A DNA stretch of 64,000 nucleotides from Micromonospora sp. WMMD1155 (GCF_029581275.1 NZ_CP120742.1:3146001-3210000); one strand, 5' to 3'; positions 7,867 to 20,326 are shown, numbered from the stretch's first letter. A program made the numbers and translations. Notes: generated from the letters alone by a model not told the origin.

Positions 7867-10362
7867 ATGCGGTTTCCCCGACGAACGGTGGCCACGGTCG
7901 CCGCCCTGCTCGTGCTACTCGGCGGTCTGGTGGCCCTGCCCGCACAGCCCGCGTCGGCGGCGCTGGTCCGGACGTTCACCCCGCGCTTCCAGGAGAGTGA
8001 GCGCGGGGACGTCGTCTTCGCCGGCAACACCCTGGTGACCTGCTCGACGCCGGCCGGCCCCTGTGCCACCGCGCAGACCGGCACCACTGCCAACAACAAC
8101 GACTTCACCGCCCGCTACGTGGACGTGGACAGCGTCGCCGCGACGACCAACTCCAGCAGTGCCGCACTGACCGTGCCCACCGGAGCGACAGTGCTCTGGG
8201 CCGGTCTCTGGTGGATGGGCAGCGCCGCGAGCGGTGACACCGGACGCGCGAGCATCCGGCTCGCTCCTCCCGGTCGGTCGTACACCACCCTCCAGGGGCA
8301 GGTCAGCACCGGCAAGGTGGCCACCAACGGTGGGGTCGCGTACTCGGCGTTCGCCGAGGTGACCGCATTGGTCACCGGCAGCGGCACCTACACGGTCGGC
8401 GGCCTGACCACCACGTTGGGCGCCAACGCGCGCGGCGGGTGGGCCCTGGTCGCCGCGATCCGCGACCCCGCCCAGCCGCTTCGCAACCTGGCGGTCTTCG
8501 ACGGGTACGCCGAGATCAGCGCCGCCGCGGCCGACGCCCGGGTGACCACCACCGTCTCCGGCTTCCGGACCCCCAGCTCGGGCGCTGTGACGGCGCGCAT
8601 CGGGGCGATCGCCTCGGAGGGGGACGCCGGACTGACCGGGGACGGGATCTCGTTCAACGGTGTCGCGTTGAACGACGCCCTGAACCCGGCCACCAACTTC
8701 TTCAACAGCTCGATCACGCGGCTCGGCTCCCGGGTGACCGCGAAGAACCCGAACTACGTCAACCAGCTCGGCTTCGACATCGACTACGTCGCAGCGCCGG
8801 CCGGCTCGATCGGCAACGCCCAGACCTCCGCCACCGTGGCGTTCAGCACCGGTGGTGAGTCGTACGAGCCGATGGCGCTCTTCACCGCGATCGACATCCT
8901 GGAACCGGACGTCATCGCCACGAAGGCGGTCAGCCGGGTGGGCGGCGGGAGTCGCGTCGAGCCCGGCGACCAACTCGAGTACACGGTCTCGGTCACCTCG
9001 AGCGGCAACGAGAACGCCACCACTGTGCAACTCGCCGACGCCATCCCGGCGGCCACCACGTATGTGCCGGGGTCGTTGATTGTCAACGGCGTCAGCCGTA
9101 CCGACGCGGCCGGAGACGACCAGGCCGGCTATGTAGCGGCCAGCAACCGGGTGCTGGCGAACCTCGGCACCGGGGCGACGGCCGCGGCGGGCGGCACGTT
9201 GGTCACGGGCGCGGTGAACACGGTGCGTTTCCGCGTCCGGGTCGTGGACTCGCCGGCACCGGGTGTGACAGTGGCCAACCAGGCGAGCATCAGCTACGGG
9301 TCACCGACGTCGAACACCATCTACACGGAGCTCACCGACGACCCGGCGGCGGCCGGGGTCGGGGATCCCACCCGGACCGACATCAACGACAGCCCTCAGG
9401 CGCAGGCGGTCCAGGTCGGCACGGCCGAGGACACCGCACTCACCTTCACCCTGCGCGACTACGTGGTGGAACCGGACGGGGACGAGGTCGCCTTCACCGT
9501 CACGCCGACGCCGTCCGCGCAGGGGACGTTGACCTGTGCGTCCTCCGGCGCCTGCACCTACACTCCGGCGCCGAACGTCACCGGATCGGTGGGCTTCAGC
9601 TACACCGTCTCCGACCCGTCCGGGCGGTCCGCCTCGGCGGCCGGCACCATCACCGTCACCGCCGTCAACGACCCGCCGGTGGCGGTGGCCGATCGTGCGG
9701 CCACGGCGGGCACGGCGCCGGTCGCGGTGGAGGTGCTGGCCAACGACACCGATGTGGACGGCGACCCGCTCTCCGTGGTGCCGGCGACCGGAGCCACGGG
9801 CCACGGCAGCTTCGTGTGCGACTCCGTGCGATGCACGTACACCGCGGGGGCGGGCTTCACCGGCGAGGACACCTTCGAGTACACGGTCCGCGACCCGGGT
9901 GACGGCCGGGCGACGGGGCGGGTCACGGTGGCGGTCAGCCCGGCGGCGGGTTCCGGCCTCTCGATCAGCGCACCGGAGACCGCGGCGCTGCCCACGGTTC
10001 GGGTGGGTGCCCCGACGGTCAACGGGGTGCTCGGTCCGGTCGTGGTCACCGATGATCGCGGCGCGCAGTCCGGTGGTTGGACGGCGACGGTCTCGATCAC
10101 CAGCTTCACGGGCGGCGGCGGTGGGGTGGTGGTGCCGGGCGCCTCGGTGACGTACTCCTCAGGCCCCGCGGTGCAGACCATCGGCACCGGGACCTTCCTG
10201 CCGCAGCCCGGCGCGGCTCTGGACACCTCGCAGATCGCCGCACGGTGGACCGGGGGCACCGGCCCGAACGAGGTGATGTGGAGTCCGAGCCTCACCGTGG
10301 CATTGGATCCGTCGCTGGTCAGCGGCGCGTACCAGGCGACGATCGTGCACTCGGTCGCCTAA
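7867..10362 (+). CDS. large secreted multidomain surface protein with C-terminal WxL-like domain (CscB-like)
   Basis: An 831-residue protein with a Sec signal (cleavage near PASA-A, residue about 31). Residues about 32-340 form a secreted N-terminal domain of unknown fold. About 345-480 is a DUF11-type repeat (DVIATKAVSRVGGGSRVEPGDQLEYTVSV). About 515-690 holds two Ig/cadherin-like 'tandem-95' repeats (DPPVAVADRAATAG, DVDGDPLSVVP). Residues about 695-831 resemble the WxL domain: VVVTDDRGAQSGGWTATVS, WSPSLTV and a C-terminal YQATIVHSVA. The classic WxL triplet is WTA here and the terminal TWTL is replaced by VHSV. The next gene repeats this domain alone. WxL domains bind peptidoglycan non-covalently. 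Confidence 0.75.
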   Translation: MRFPRRTVATVAALLVLLGGLVALPAQPASAALVRTFTPRFQESERGDVVFAGNTLVTCSTPAGPCATAQTGTTANNNDFTARYVDVDSVAATTNSSSAALTVPTGATVLWAGLWWMGSAASGDTGRASIRLAPPGRSYTTLQGQVSTGKVATNGGVAYSAFAEVTALVTGSGTYTVGGLTTTLGANARGGWALVAAIRDPAQPLRNLAVFDGYAEISAAAADARVTTTVSGFRTPSSGAVTARIGAIASEGDAGLTGDGISFNGVALNDALNPATNFFNSSITRLGSRVTAKNPNYVNQLGFDIDYVAAPAGSIGNAQTSATVAFSTGGESYEPMALFTAIDILEPDVIATKAVSRVGGGSRVEPGDQLEYTVSVTSSGNENATTVQLADAIPAATTYVPGSLIVNGVSRTDAAGDDQAGYVAASNRVLANLGTGATAAAGGTLVTGAVNTVRFRVRVVDSPAPGVTVANQASISYGSPTSNTIYTELTDDPAAAGVGDPTRTDINDSPQAQAVQVGTAEDTALTFTLRDYVVEPDGDEVAFTVTPTPSAQGTLTCASSGACTYTPAPNVTGSVGFSYTVSDPSGRSASAAGTITVTAVNDPPVAVADRAATAGTAPVAVEVLANDTDVDGDPLSVVPATGATGHGSFVCDSVRCTYTAGAGFTGEDTFEYTVRDPGDGRATGRVTVAVSPAAGSGLSISAPETAALPTVRVGAPTVNGVLGPVVVTDDRGAQSGGWTATVSITSFTGGGGGVVVPGASVTYSSGPAVQTIGTGTFLPQPGAALDTSQIAARWTGGTGPNEVMWSPSLTVALDPSLVSGAYQATIVHSVA

Positions 10363-10474
10363 TGGGTACAAAAGACCCAACCAATAGCAATACGGACAGA
10401 AGCCCATAAAATGGGCATGTGGCTGACGTGGCCGCCGCCGACCCGGCGATACCCAACTGGAAGTGAGGAAGTCT
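10363..10474. other. AT-richer spacer with two short hairpins between the WxL-like genes
   Basis: This 112-base gap contains TGGGT/ACCCA arms (10363-10379) and GCCCAT/ATGGGC arms with an AAA loop (10402-10416) in unusually A-rich sequence for this genome. No open frame is supported. The hairpins may tune the ratio of the large to the small WxL-like protein. The ribosome site GAGGA of the next gene lies at 10464-10468. Confidence 0.4.
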
Positions 10475-11029
10475 ATGCGCTCTCTTCGTATGGTGGCCTG
10501 CGCCGCCGCAGCCGTCGGGGCGGGCCTCGCGCTGACCACCCCCGCGGTCGCCGCGCCCACCGACAGCACCGTCGTCACGTTCAACGTGGTCGGCGCCGGC
10601 CTCGACATCACCGCCCCCGAGACGGCCAGCCTCGGCAGTGGCCTGCCCGGCACCGTCCTCAGCGGCTCGATCGGCACCGTCCGGGTGACCGACCAGCGCG
10701 GCGCTCCGGACGCTTCGTGGACGGCCACGGTCACCTCGACCCACTTCGAGACCGGCGGCGGCAGCCCCGACGAGCGGATCCTGGCCAGCCAGGTCGACTA
10801 CTGGTCCGGCCCAGGCGCGGAGCAGGAGGGCAACGGCACCTTCACGCCCGGCCAGCCGACCTCGGCCAACGCCGAGCCGCTGGACACCGTCAACCCGATC
10901 GTCGCCTTCACCCACACCGGCGGCACCGGCATCAACAGCGTCGCCTGGTCGCCGACACTGAACGTCAACATTCCCGCGTCGGCCATTGTCGGCCTCTACA
11001 CCGGGACGGTGACACATTCGGTGGCCTGA
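10475..11029 (+). CDS. small secreted WxL-like domain protein (CscC-like)
   Basis: A 184-residue protein with a signal peptide (MRSLRMVACAAAAVGAG..., cleavage after PAVA, about residue 23) and a single domain. That domain repeats the C-terminus of the preceding protein: LDITAPETASL, VRVTDQRGAPDASWTATV, VAWSPTLNV and a terminal YTGTVTHSVA. The core V-x-D-x-R-G with a following Trp is the hallmark of the Firmicutes WxL domain. The ATG at 10475 is preferred over the GTG at 10463 because GAGGA lies 6 bases before it. Predicted role: non-covalent wall-bound partner in a surface complex. Confidence 0.75.
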   Translation: MRSLRMVACAAAAVGAGLALTTPAVAAPTDSTVVTFNVVGAGLDITAPETASLGSGLPGTVLSGSIGTVRVTDQRGAPDASWTATVTSTHFETGGGSPDERILASQVDYWSGPGAEQEGNGTFTPGQPTSANAEPLDTVNPIVAFTHTGGTGINSVAWSPTLNVNIPASAIVGLYTGTVTHSVA

Positions 11030-11051
11030 CCGGTTCGGGCTTCGTCTGGCG

Positions 11052-12041
11052 GTGGCGGCGCTGGCCGCGCTGCTCGCCGCCCCGGCTGCCCCGGCACCCG
11101 CCGGGGCGGCCGCGCCCGATCCGGAACGGGACAGGCTCGGCATCCAGCTGCTCGAAGCACCGATCGACCGGCGGGCCGACCCACGCGCCCACACCTACAT
11201 CATCGACCACCTCGCCCCCGGCAGCGCGATCAGCCGCCAGATCAAGGTGACCAACCGCTCCGACAACCGGTACCGCCTGGAGCTGTACCCGGCATCGGCC
11301 ACAATCGACGGCGGACAGTTCCGATTCGGTGAGGGCCGTAGCGCCAACGAGCTGTCCTCCTGGACGTCGCTGGACCGCTCCACCGTCACCCTCGGACCGG
11401 GTGACGAGTCGGAGTTGACCGCGACGATCCGGGTGCCGGAGAAGGCGTCGGCCGGCGAGCGGTACGCGGTGATCTGGGCGGCGGTCACCTCGGAGCCCAA
11501 GGAGGGCGGCAACGTCACCCAGGTGCACCGGGTGGGCATCCGGGTCTACCTCGACGTCGGGGCGGGCGGGGAGCCGCCGTCCAGCTTCACCATCGGCGAC
11601 TTCACCGCCGGTAGGGCCGCCGACGGGCAGGCCACCCTTGCCGTCGCCGTGCGTAACACCGGTGGCCGGGCGCTGGACCTGACCGGCGTGCTCTCGTTGG
11701 CCGAGGGACCGGCGGGCGTCCGGGCAGGCCCGTTCGAGGTGGTCGACGGGACCACCCTGGGCCCGGCGCAATCCGGGTCGGTCACCGTCGCACTGCCCCC
11801 GAAACTGCCCAACGGGCCGTGGCGTGCGGACCTCACCCTGACCAGTGGGCTGGTCAAGGAGACCGCGAGCGCCACGATCACCTTCCCCGACCCGGGCGAG
11901 CCGGCCAGCACCTTCGGACTGGACGACCTGTCGATGCTCGTGGGCGGTTCACTCGCCGTCGGCCTGGTACTCCTCGCCGGCCTGCTGCTCGTGGTGCGCC
12001 GCCGCCGGCAGACGCCGCTGCGAGCCGCCCGGCTGAGCTGA
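11052..12041 (+). CDS. DUF916-like (WxL-interacting) membrane-anchored protein (CscA-like)
   Basis: About 329 residues: a secretion signal, an Ig-like domain (YIIDHLAPGSAISRQIKVTN ... YRLELYPASATIDGG), a second beta domain (VGIRVYLDVGAGGEPP, then repeated strands) and a C-terminal membrane helix (about 296-320) ending in RRRR. The IDHLxPGxxxxxxIxVxNxS start is the pattern of DUF916/WxL-interacting proteins, which bind WxL proteins and peptidoglycan in Firmicutes. The GTG at 11052 leaves the signal peptide without its basic n-region; the same frame reads RWPDRFGLRL upstream but has no ATG, GTG or TTG after the previous stop in that frame. The true start may be a rare codon such as ATT (11016). 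Confidence 0.7.
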   Translation: MAALAALLAAPAAPAPAGAAAPDPERDRLGIQLLEAPIDRRADPRAHTYIIDHLAPGSAISRQIKVTNRSDNRYRLELYPASATIDGGQFRFGEGRSANELSSWTSLDRSTVTLGPGDESELTATIRVPEKASAGERYAVIWAAVTSEPKEGGNVTQVHRVGIRVYLDVGAGGEPPSSFTIGDFTAGRAADGQATLAVAVRNTGGRALDLTGVLSLAEGPAGVRAGPFEVVDGTTLGPAQSGSVTVALPPKLPNGPWRADLTLTSGLVKETASATITFPDPGEPASTFGLDDLSMLVGGSLAVGLVLLAGLLLVVRRRRQTPLRAARLS

Positions 12042-12074
12042 GCCGCAGGGCTGAACGGCCCACCTGCCGTCCCA

Positions 12075-12102
12075 CCCGGTCCGCCCGACGCGGCGGACCG
12101 GG
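12075..12102. terminator. bidirectional terminator between convergent genes
   Basis: Perfect 11-base GC-rich arms (CCCGGTCCGCC / GGCGGACCGGG) with a 6-base loop lie between the convergent stops at 12041 and 12111. Confidence 0.75.
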
Positions 12103-12110
12103 CCGGACAG

Positions 12111-13214
12111 TCAGGCCAGCGCCGCCTCCGCAGCAGCCAGGAACGCGTCGTTCTCCGCCGGAGTGCCGATGGTGACCCGGACGCCGTCACCGGCGAACGG
12201 CCGCACGATCACGCCGCGCGCCTCGCACGCCTTACCGAAATCCACCGACCGGTCGGCCAGCGGCAACCAGACGAAGTTGGCCTGGCTCGTCGGCACGTCG
12301 GGCTGGAACTTGCGCAGCGCCTCGGTGACCCGGTCCCGCTCGGCGATGACCAGGGCGCACCGGCGCTCCATCTCGGCGGCCTGGGTCAACGCGGCGAGTG
12401 CCCCGGCCTGGGCGGCGGTGCTGGTGGAGAACGGGGTGGCCACCTTGCGGATGGCGGCAGCCACCGCCGGCTGGGCGACCAGCCAACCGATCCGCAGCCC
12501 CGCGAGCCCCCACGCCTTGGACAGCGTGCGCAGCACCGCGACGTTGGGCCGGTCCAGGTAGTCGAGCCCGTCCGGCACCTCCGCGTCGGTGACGAACTCC
12601 CGGTACGCCTCGTCGATCACCACCAGCACGTCGTCCGGCACCGCGTTGAGGAACGCGTCCAGCTCCGCCCGCCGTACGGCAGTGCCGGTGGGGTTGTTCG
12701 GGTTGCAGACCAGGATCACCCGGGTCCGGTCGGTCACGGCCGCGGCCATCGCCGCCAGGTCGTGCCCGTGCCCGGCGTCGTTGGGCACCCGCACGCTCGT
12801 CGCGCCGCTGGTCGCCGCGATGATCGGGTACGCCTCGAAGGAGCGCCACGAGTAGAGCACCTCGTCCCCGGGGAGGCAGGTCGCCCGGACCAGGTGCTCG
12901 GCGAGCGCCACCGACCCGCAGCCGGTGGCGATCCGGTCGGCGTCCACGCCGTACCGCTCGGCCAACGCGTCGCGCAGCGCGACCACGCCCATGTCCGGGT
13001 AGCGGTGCGAGGCGGTGATCGCCTCGGTGACCGCCTCCACCACGCCGGGCAGCGGCCCGTAGGGCACCTCGTTGCTGGCCAGCTTGATGGCCTCCGGCAG
13101 GCCCAACTCCCGGGCCAGGTCGGCGGGGCTACGGCCGGGCACGTAGTTGGGCAACGCGTCCAGGTCGGCGCGGGTCAGCCGCAGAGCCGGCTGGTGACGT
13201 CCGGAGTCGGTCAT
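12111..13214 (-). CDS. pat: class I/II aromatic amino acid (or histidinol-phosphate) aminotransferase
   Basis: A 367-residue PLP enzyme of the HisC/Pat family. Motifs seen: [40 protein letters not shown], the Schiff-base lysine in [14 protein letters not shown], and a C-terminal [17 protein letters not shown] with the phosphate/carboxylate arginine. No other his genes are near, while hppD, hmgA and fahA are, so conversion of tyrosine/phenylalanine to the 2-oxo acid (Pat) is more likely than histidine synthesis. The two activities cannot be told apart with certainty from sequence. The ATG at 13214 overlaps the upstream RDD gene by 4 bases (ATGA). Confidence 0.85.
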   Translation of the reverse strand: MTDSGRHQPALRLTRADLDALPNYVPGRSPADLARELGLPEAIKLASNEVPYGPLPGVVEAVTEAITASHRYPDMGVVALRDALAERYGVDADRIATGCGSVALAEHLVRATCLPGDEVLYSWRSFEAYPIIAATSGATSVRVPNDAGHGHDLAAMAAAVTDRTRVILVCNPNNPTGTAVRRAELDAFLNAVPDDVLVVIDEAYREFVTDAEVPDGLDYLDRPNVAVLRTLSKAWGLAGLRIGWLVAQPAVAAAIRKVATPFSTSTAAQAGALAALTQAAEMERRCALVIAERDRVTEALRKFQPDVPTSQANFVWLPLADRSVDFGKACEARGVIVRPFAGDGVRVTIGTPAENDAFLAAAEAALA

Positions 13215-14320
13215 GGGGTTTCTCCCGGGGGCTGGTTGCGGTCGTCCGAGGGGGCGGGACCGGGGCGGTAGGGAACTTCGACGACCACCGTCTGCGCGCG
13301 CTTGTCGTGCAGCGCCTGGCGCAGCGGATGGTCGAAGAGGGGGGAGAGGGCATCGATCAGTTGCAGCACCAGGCCGATCCCGGCGCAGTACCAGAGCAGC
13401 GTCGGCAGGCCCAGCGTGCTCCACCGGCTCAGTGCCCGGCCGAAGCCCAGCGGCTCATCGGCGGTCATCGGCACCGCTCGGATCCGCATCACCCGCTTGC
13501 CGAAGGTCTGCCCACCGGCCGCCATGGCGGGCACCTCGTACGCCAGCCACAGCGCGGTAGCGATCAGCAGGATCACCACGAGCAGCGATCCCGCCTGCTC
13601 GCCGGGGACCGGCATGCCCTCGGCGGACCTGTCGCGGCTTGCGACGCGCCGGAAGAACTCCTGCCAGTACGGCGCCCACTCCTGCGCCCAGCGCCAGACG
13701 AACCAGCCGTTGGCCAGCACGTTCAGTGCGATGATCAGGCCGAAGTCGATCAGCCGGGCGGTGAGTCGGCGACCGTAACCGGCCAGCCGGTGACCGTGCG
13801 GCCTCGGCTCGGGCGGTCGTCCGGGCCAACCGGGGTGACCGGCGGGCGGCATCCAGCCGGGCGGCACGCCCTGCGGACCCCAACCGGGTGGACCGGACTG
13901 CGGTCCCCAGCCCGGGCCCTGCCCCGGTGGCGGGCCGTATCCCGGGCCCTGTCCGGGCGGCGGTCCCCAGCCTGGGCCCTGCCCCGGTGGCGGGTTGTAT
14001 CCCGGGCCCTGCCCCGGTGGCGGTCCCCAGCCCGGGCCCTGTCCCGGTGGCGGGTGGTACCCCGACTGTGGGCCGTACCCGGGCGGTGGGGCCTGGTGTG
14101 GCGGCCAGCCCGGCCCGACGGCTTCGGGGCCGGGGGTGGGCGGGCCGGAGGTCGGGGACGCGGCCGGGCTGACCGGCGGGGGCGGCGGCTCGACCGGCGG
14201 TGGACCGTCCGGCGGAGTGGCGTCGACGGGGATGGGCGCGCCGAGCCAACCCTCGCCGTCCCAATAGCGCCGGGTCTCGGTGTCGGCGGGGTCGACGTAC
14301 CAGCCGGGTTGCACACTCAC
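13211..14320 (-). CDS. DUF2510/RDD membrane protein with Pro/Gly repeat region
   Basis: A 369-residue protein. It begins [23 protein letters not shown], a DUF2510 motif. Residues about 35-175 are Pro/Gly/Gln-rich with repeated [14 protein letters not shown] units, and the C-terminal half is an RDD domain ([45 protein letters not shown]) with about three membrane helices. RDD proteins are poorly understood; some act in transport. The start is GTG at 14320. Another RDD gene lies 46 bases upstream in the same direction, so this is a duplicated pair, and it is coupled by ATGA overlap to the aminotransferase gene downstream. Confidence 0.8.
   Translation of the reverse strand: MSVQPGWYVDPADTETRRYWDGEGWLGAPIPVDATPPDGPPPVEPPPPPVSPAASPTSGPPTPGPEAVGPGWPPHQAPPPGYGPQSGYHPPPGQGPGWGPPPGQGPGYNPPPGQGPGWGPPPGQGPGYGPPPGQGPGWGPQSGPPGWGPQGVPPGWMPPAGHPGWPGRPPEPRPHGHRLAGYGRRLTARLIDFGLIIALNVLANGWFVWRWAQEWAPYWQEFFRRVASRDRSAEGMPVPGEQAGSLLVVILLIATALWLAYEVPAMAAGGQTFGKRVMRIRAVPMTADEPLGFGRALSRWSTLGLPTLLWYCAGIGLVLQLIDALSPLFDHPLRQALHDKRAQTVVVEVPYRPGPAPSDDRNQPPGETP
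13886..14055 (-). repeat. 60-bp in-frame tandem repeat in the RDD gene
   Basis: Almost three 60-base units encode a 20-residue Gly/Pro/Gln motif ([10 protein letters not shown] followed by GPGYxPPPGQ). Units differ at a few wobble positions and at one residue (Tyr-Gly/Tyr-Asn). The array codes for a flexible cytoplasmic N-terminal tail and may vary in copy number between strains. Confidence 0.85.
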
Positions 14321-14366
14321 GCCGTCGCTCCGCTTCGCTGCCTGCTGGTTCGCTCGCTGCGCTCGC

Positions 14367-15077
14367 TCACGTGGACACCTTAACGACGACGGTTCCGGCG
14401 AACTTGTCGTGGAGGCACTGCTGCCACGGCTTGTCCCAGAGCTGCCACAGCCCGTCGGCGTAGCTGCATCCCGGGACCAGCGAGCCCGCCAGGTGCTGCA
14501 CCAACCACCGTCGGCCGGCCATCCGCCGGTCCAGGGTCTGGGTCGGGTCGAGCGGCACCACGCGCAGCTTCATGACCTTCTTGCCGAGGGTCTGACCGCC
14601 ACGCTTGAGGTATTCCACGTGATAGAGCCAGTAGAGCCCGAGCATCAGCACGAACAGCGCGAGCTGGAGCAGCAGGATCGGCAGGAGGAACTCCAGGAAG
14701 AAGGTACGCGGGTCGGGCTCCACCAGGGTGCCGTCCGGGTTGGTCTGGTGCAGCTCGGTGAACATCCGCCACCACAGGACGATGAAGACCGGCATGAACA
14801 GCACCAGCAGGACGGCGGTCGCCAACGCCGTGTCGATCAGCCAGGCCAGTAACCGGTCACCGAAGCCGGCCAGTGGCTGTCCGCTCGGGCTCAGCGGCGG
14901 AGGTGGTGGCGGGCCGGGTGGTCCGGCGTACCACTGCGGTGGGGCGTACCCGGGTGGGGCGTACTGCGGCGGCGCGGCGTACCCCTGGGGGTGTGGTCCG
15001 GGCGGCGGCACGACGCCGCCGGCGGCGGGCTGAGGCCCACCGGCCGGCGGCGTCGGGTACGACGGAGGCTGCGTCAC
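14367..15077 (-). CDS. RDD family membrane protein
   Basis: A 236-residue protein with a Pro/Tyr/Gln-rich N-terminus (residues 1-60, PPGYAPPQWYAGPPG) and an RDD domain: LAGFGDRLLAWLIDTALATAVLL, GGQTLGKKVMKLRVVPLD and QCLHDKFAGTVVVKV. Three to four membrane helices are expected. It lacks the DUF2510 motif of its neighbour at 13211, which otherwise looks like a paralogue. The start is GTG at 15077, 12 bases past the hppD stop (15089) on the same strand, so it may ride on the hppD transcript. Confidence 0.8.
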   Translation of the reverse strand: MTQPPSYPTPPAGGPQPAAGGVVPPPGPHPQGYAAPPQYAPPGYAPPQWYAGPPGPPPPPPLSPSGQPLAGFGDRLLAWLIDTALATAVLLVLFMPVFIVLWWRMFTELHQTNPDGTLVEPDPRTFFLEFLLPILLLQLALFVLMLGLYWLYHVEYLKRGGQTLGKKVMKLRVVPLDPTQTLDRRMAGRRWLVQHLAGSLVPGCSYADGLWQLWDKPWQQCLHDKFAGTVVVKVST

Positions 15078-15088
15078 GCTCGCAAGTG

Positions 15089-16402
<1,314 letters not shown>

Positions 16403-16433
16403 TCAGGTTGCGCATTCGGTATGGTCTGGACCC

Positions 16434-16937
16434 ATGAATGGTGAGCAGAATGTACAGCTCGACGCGCTCGACGTGCGCTTGATCGAACTGCTCGCCGAGG
16501 AGCCGCGGATCGGGGTGTTGGAGTGCTCCCGGCGGCTCGGGGTGGCCCGGGGCACCGTGCAGGCCCGGCTGGACAAACTGGTGGAGCGGCGGGTCATCGA
16601 GGGTTTCGGCCCGGAGATCGCACCGGCCGCGATCGGGTTCGGGGTGACCAGCTTCGTCACCCTGGAGATCAGCCAGCGGCACGGCCACGACCCGGTCACC
16701 GCCCACCTGGCGGCCATCCCCGAGGTGCTGGAGGCGCACACCATCACCGGCTCCAGCGACCTGCTCTGCCGGATCGTGGCCCGCTCCAACACCGACCTGC
16801 AACGGGTCATCGACCAGATCGTGTCGTCCGCCGGCATCACCCGGGCGTCGACGATCATCGCGTTGGCGGAGCAGATCCCGTACCGCACGCTGCCGCTGGT
16901 ACGCAGCGCCGTCCGGGCCGAGGGAAAGGCGCTGTAA
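16434..16937 (+). CDS. Lrp/AsnC family transcriptional regulator
   Basis: A 167-residue regulator: an N-terminal winged HTH (LDALDVRLIELLAEEPRIGVLECSRRLGVARGTVQARLDKLVERRVI) and a C-terminal RAM ligand-binding domain (ITGSSDLLCRIVARSNTDLQRVIDQI). It is divergent from hppD with 139 bases between starts. This arrangement is usual for Lrp-type regulators that respond to aromatic amino acids or their 2-oxo acids (inference). TATGGT at 16420-16425 lies about 9 bases before the ATG at 16434 without a Shine-Dalgarno, so the mRNA may be leaderless. Confidence 0.88.
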   Translation: MNGEQNVQLDALDVRLIELLAEEPRIGVLECSRRLGVARGTVQARLDKLVERRVIEGFGPEIAPAAIGFGVTSFVTLEISQRHGHDPVTAHLAAIPEVLEAHTITGSSDLLCRIVARSNTDLQRVIDQIVSSAGITRASTIIALAEQIPYRTLPLVRSAVRAEGKAL

Positions 16938-17009
16938 CACCTCCGAGCCCAGAAAGCGTGGCGACACGGCGGCGCGGGCGTACGGAAGATCCGCGATCGT
17001 GGCTACGGT

Positions 17010-18452
17010 GTGCGGGTGGCGAAGGGGAGCGTGCGCGGTGGGCTGCTGCTCGGCGTCGCCGTGGTCGTCGCCCTCGCCGCGACCGGCGTGTGGAACCCCT
17101 TCCCCGGTCTATGGGAATGGGTGGACCGCAGCGAACCCATCTCCGAGCCCGACGTGGTGTGGCAGCAGCGGGTGGGTGGGACTCCGCGCAGTGTGACGAT
17201 CGCCGGCGACGCCGTCGTGGTCGAGCAGCGCACCCGGGTCGAGGCCCGCAGCCTGGCCACCGGCGCGCAGCTCTGGGAGCGCAAGGCGGACTGGTCGGCG
17301 GTGGCCGGCGGCGACCGGGACGCGGTCGTCGCCGTGGGCAAGCTCCTGGTCAAGGGGTACGAGCTGCTCGACCCGACCACCGGCGCGACCCGGCGACGCG
17401 ACGACGACGCGGTGGCCGTCTGGACGTACCGGAATCTGCTCCTCGACGCCCGCTGCACCGATGCCACCGACTGCACCCTCAGTGCCTGGGATCCGCGCGG
17501 GACCGCACCACTCTGGACGGCCTTCCTGCCCGGTGTGCACAGCGGCCTACTGGCCGACAACCCGGGCCTGCGCGGCACCCGTCGACTCACCGCGACCCGG
17601 ATCGACGACGGGGTGGCCGGGGCGGAGACCGCGCCACCGCTGCTCGGCTTCCCGGTGGACGGGCGGGTGCACGTGGTCGACACCGCCACCGGCCGGGTGT
17701 TGCAGAACGTCGAGCCCGCCCGGGACGAGCGGCTGTCGGTGGTGGGCGGCCGGATGCTGCGGATCGCGGCCCGCTCCCAGGACGGCGCCTGTTACTTCGC
17801 CATCTCCGCCCGGGACCCGGCGACCGGGCAGGAGGCCTGGCAGCGGGCCGGGGTCAACCTGCGTACCGCCGACTCCGCCGGCTGCGTGCAGCGGGAGGAC
17901 CCGCAGGGCGCCCGGAACGTACTGATCGGGGTGGGCCCGGACGGCCGCGAGGCGGTCATCGACGGGTACGACGGGAGGCTGCTCTGGGTCGGCGAAGCGG
18001 GCACCAAGTTGATCGCGGTGGACGACCGGGTGGCGGTGTTCCGGGCCGCCGACAAGCGCTCGGTGGTCGCCCGTGAGCTGGGCACCGACAAGGTGCTCTG
18101 GACCCGCCCGGCCAGTGGCAAGGCCGGTGCCGCGCTCACCCCGTACGCGGCGGTGGTCGCCGACGAGAAGCCGTCCCGCCTGGTCGCCGTGGACCCGCGC
18201 AGCGGCCGGGAGCTGGCCGCCCTGCGCACCTCGGCGAACGCCCTCGCCGTCGGGTCACAGGGCATGATCGTCGGTGAGGGGCGGGAGATCGGGTACGTCC
18301 GCTTCGGCGCGGCCGGGGGCTCGCCCACCCGACCTCCCGGCAACGGTGGGAATCCCGCCCCGGGTGGCACCGGTCCCGGCGGGCCGAACAACGGCGACTG
18401 CGGGCCGAAGGGTGAGCTGTGCCCGGGGCCGGAAGGTGGCAAGGACGGCTGA
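17010..18452 (+). CDS. membrane-anchored PQQ-like beta-propeller protein
   Basis: A 480-residue protein with an N-terminal signal-anchor (residues about 10-27). Its beta-propeller blades include [66 protein letters not shown] and [17 protein letters not shown]. The last 45 residues are a Gly/Pro/Asn-rich tail with two Cys ([11 protein letters not shown]). It resembles the protein at 6056 in plan but not closely in sequence. The GTG at 17010 is followed by another at 17016; a TACGGT element just upstream suggests a leaderless start, perhaps at 17016. The partner or ligand is unknown. Confidence 0.72.
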   Translation: MRVAKGSVRGGLLLGVAVVVALAATGVWNPFPGLWEWVDRSEPISEPDVVWQQRVGGTPRSVTIAGDAVVVEQRTRVEARSLATGAQLWERKADWSAVAGGDRDAVVAVGKLLVKGYELLDPTTGATRRRDDDAVAVWTYRNLLLDARCTDATDCTLSAWDPRGTAPLWTAFLPGVHSGLLADNPGLRGTRRLTATRIDDGVAGAETAPPLLGFPVDGRVHVVDTATGRVLQNVEPARDERLSVVGGRMLRIAARSQDGACYFAISARDPATGQEAWQRAGVNLRTADSAGCVQREDPQGARNVLIGVGPDGREAVIDGYDGRLLWVGEAGTKLIAVDDRVAVFRAADKRSVVARELGTDKVLWTRPASGKAGAALTPYAAVVADEKPSRLVAVDPRSGRELAALRTSANALAVGSQGMIVGEGREIGYVRFGAAGGSPTRPPGNGGNPAPGGTGPGGPNNGDCGPKGELCPGPEGGKDG

Positions 18453-18457
18453 GCACG

Positions 18458-18557
18458 GTTCACCTGCTCGTCGGCACGACGGCTGGGCGGAGTTCACCTG
18501 CTCGTCGGCACGACGGCTGGGCGGGGTTCACCTGCTCGTCGGCACGACGGTCGGGCG
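18458..18557. repeat. 34-bp tandem repeat, about 2.9 copies
   Basis: Units begin at 18458, 18492 and 18526 with GTTCACCTGCTCGTCGGCAC and continue with a GACGG-rich half; the third is truncated and diverged at its end. The array lies between the beta-propeller gene and fumA, is not a multiple of three in period, and has no supported ORF. It is unrelated in sequence to the 26-bp array at 5830. Confidence 0.9.
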
Positions 18558-18643
18558 TTCGACGCGCGGCGGATGAGAGCGGCGTCCCAGGACGCGCCCG
18601 GCGGGTGGGAGTGATCGACCGGTCTGCCCTAGGCTTGCCGCTC

Positions 18644-20311
<1,668 letters not shown>

Positions 20312-20326
20312 CCGACACGTACGCGA

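Noticed and set aside
12111..13214. hisC of a histidine operon
   Set aside because: No other his genes are nearby. Context with hppD/hmgA/fahA favours an aromatic aminotransferase, though the two cannot be separated by sequence alone.
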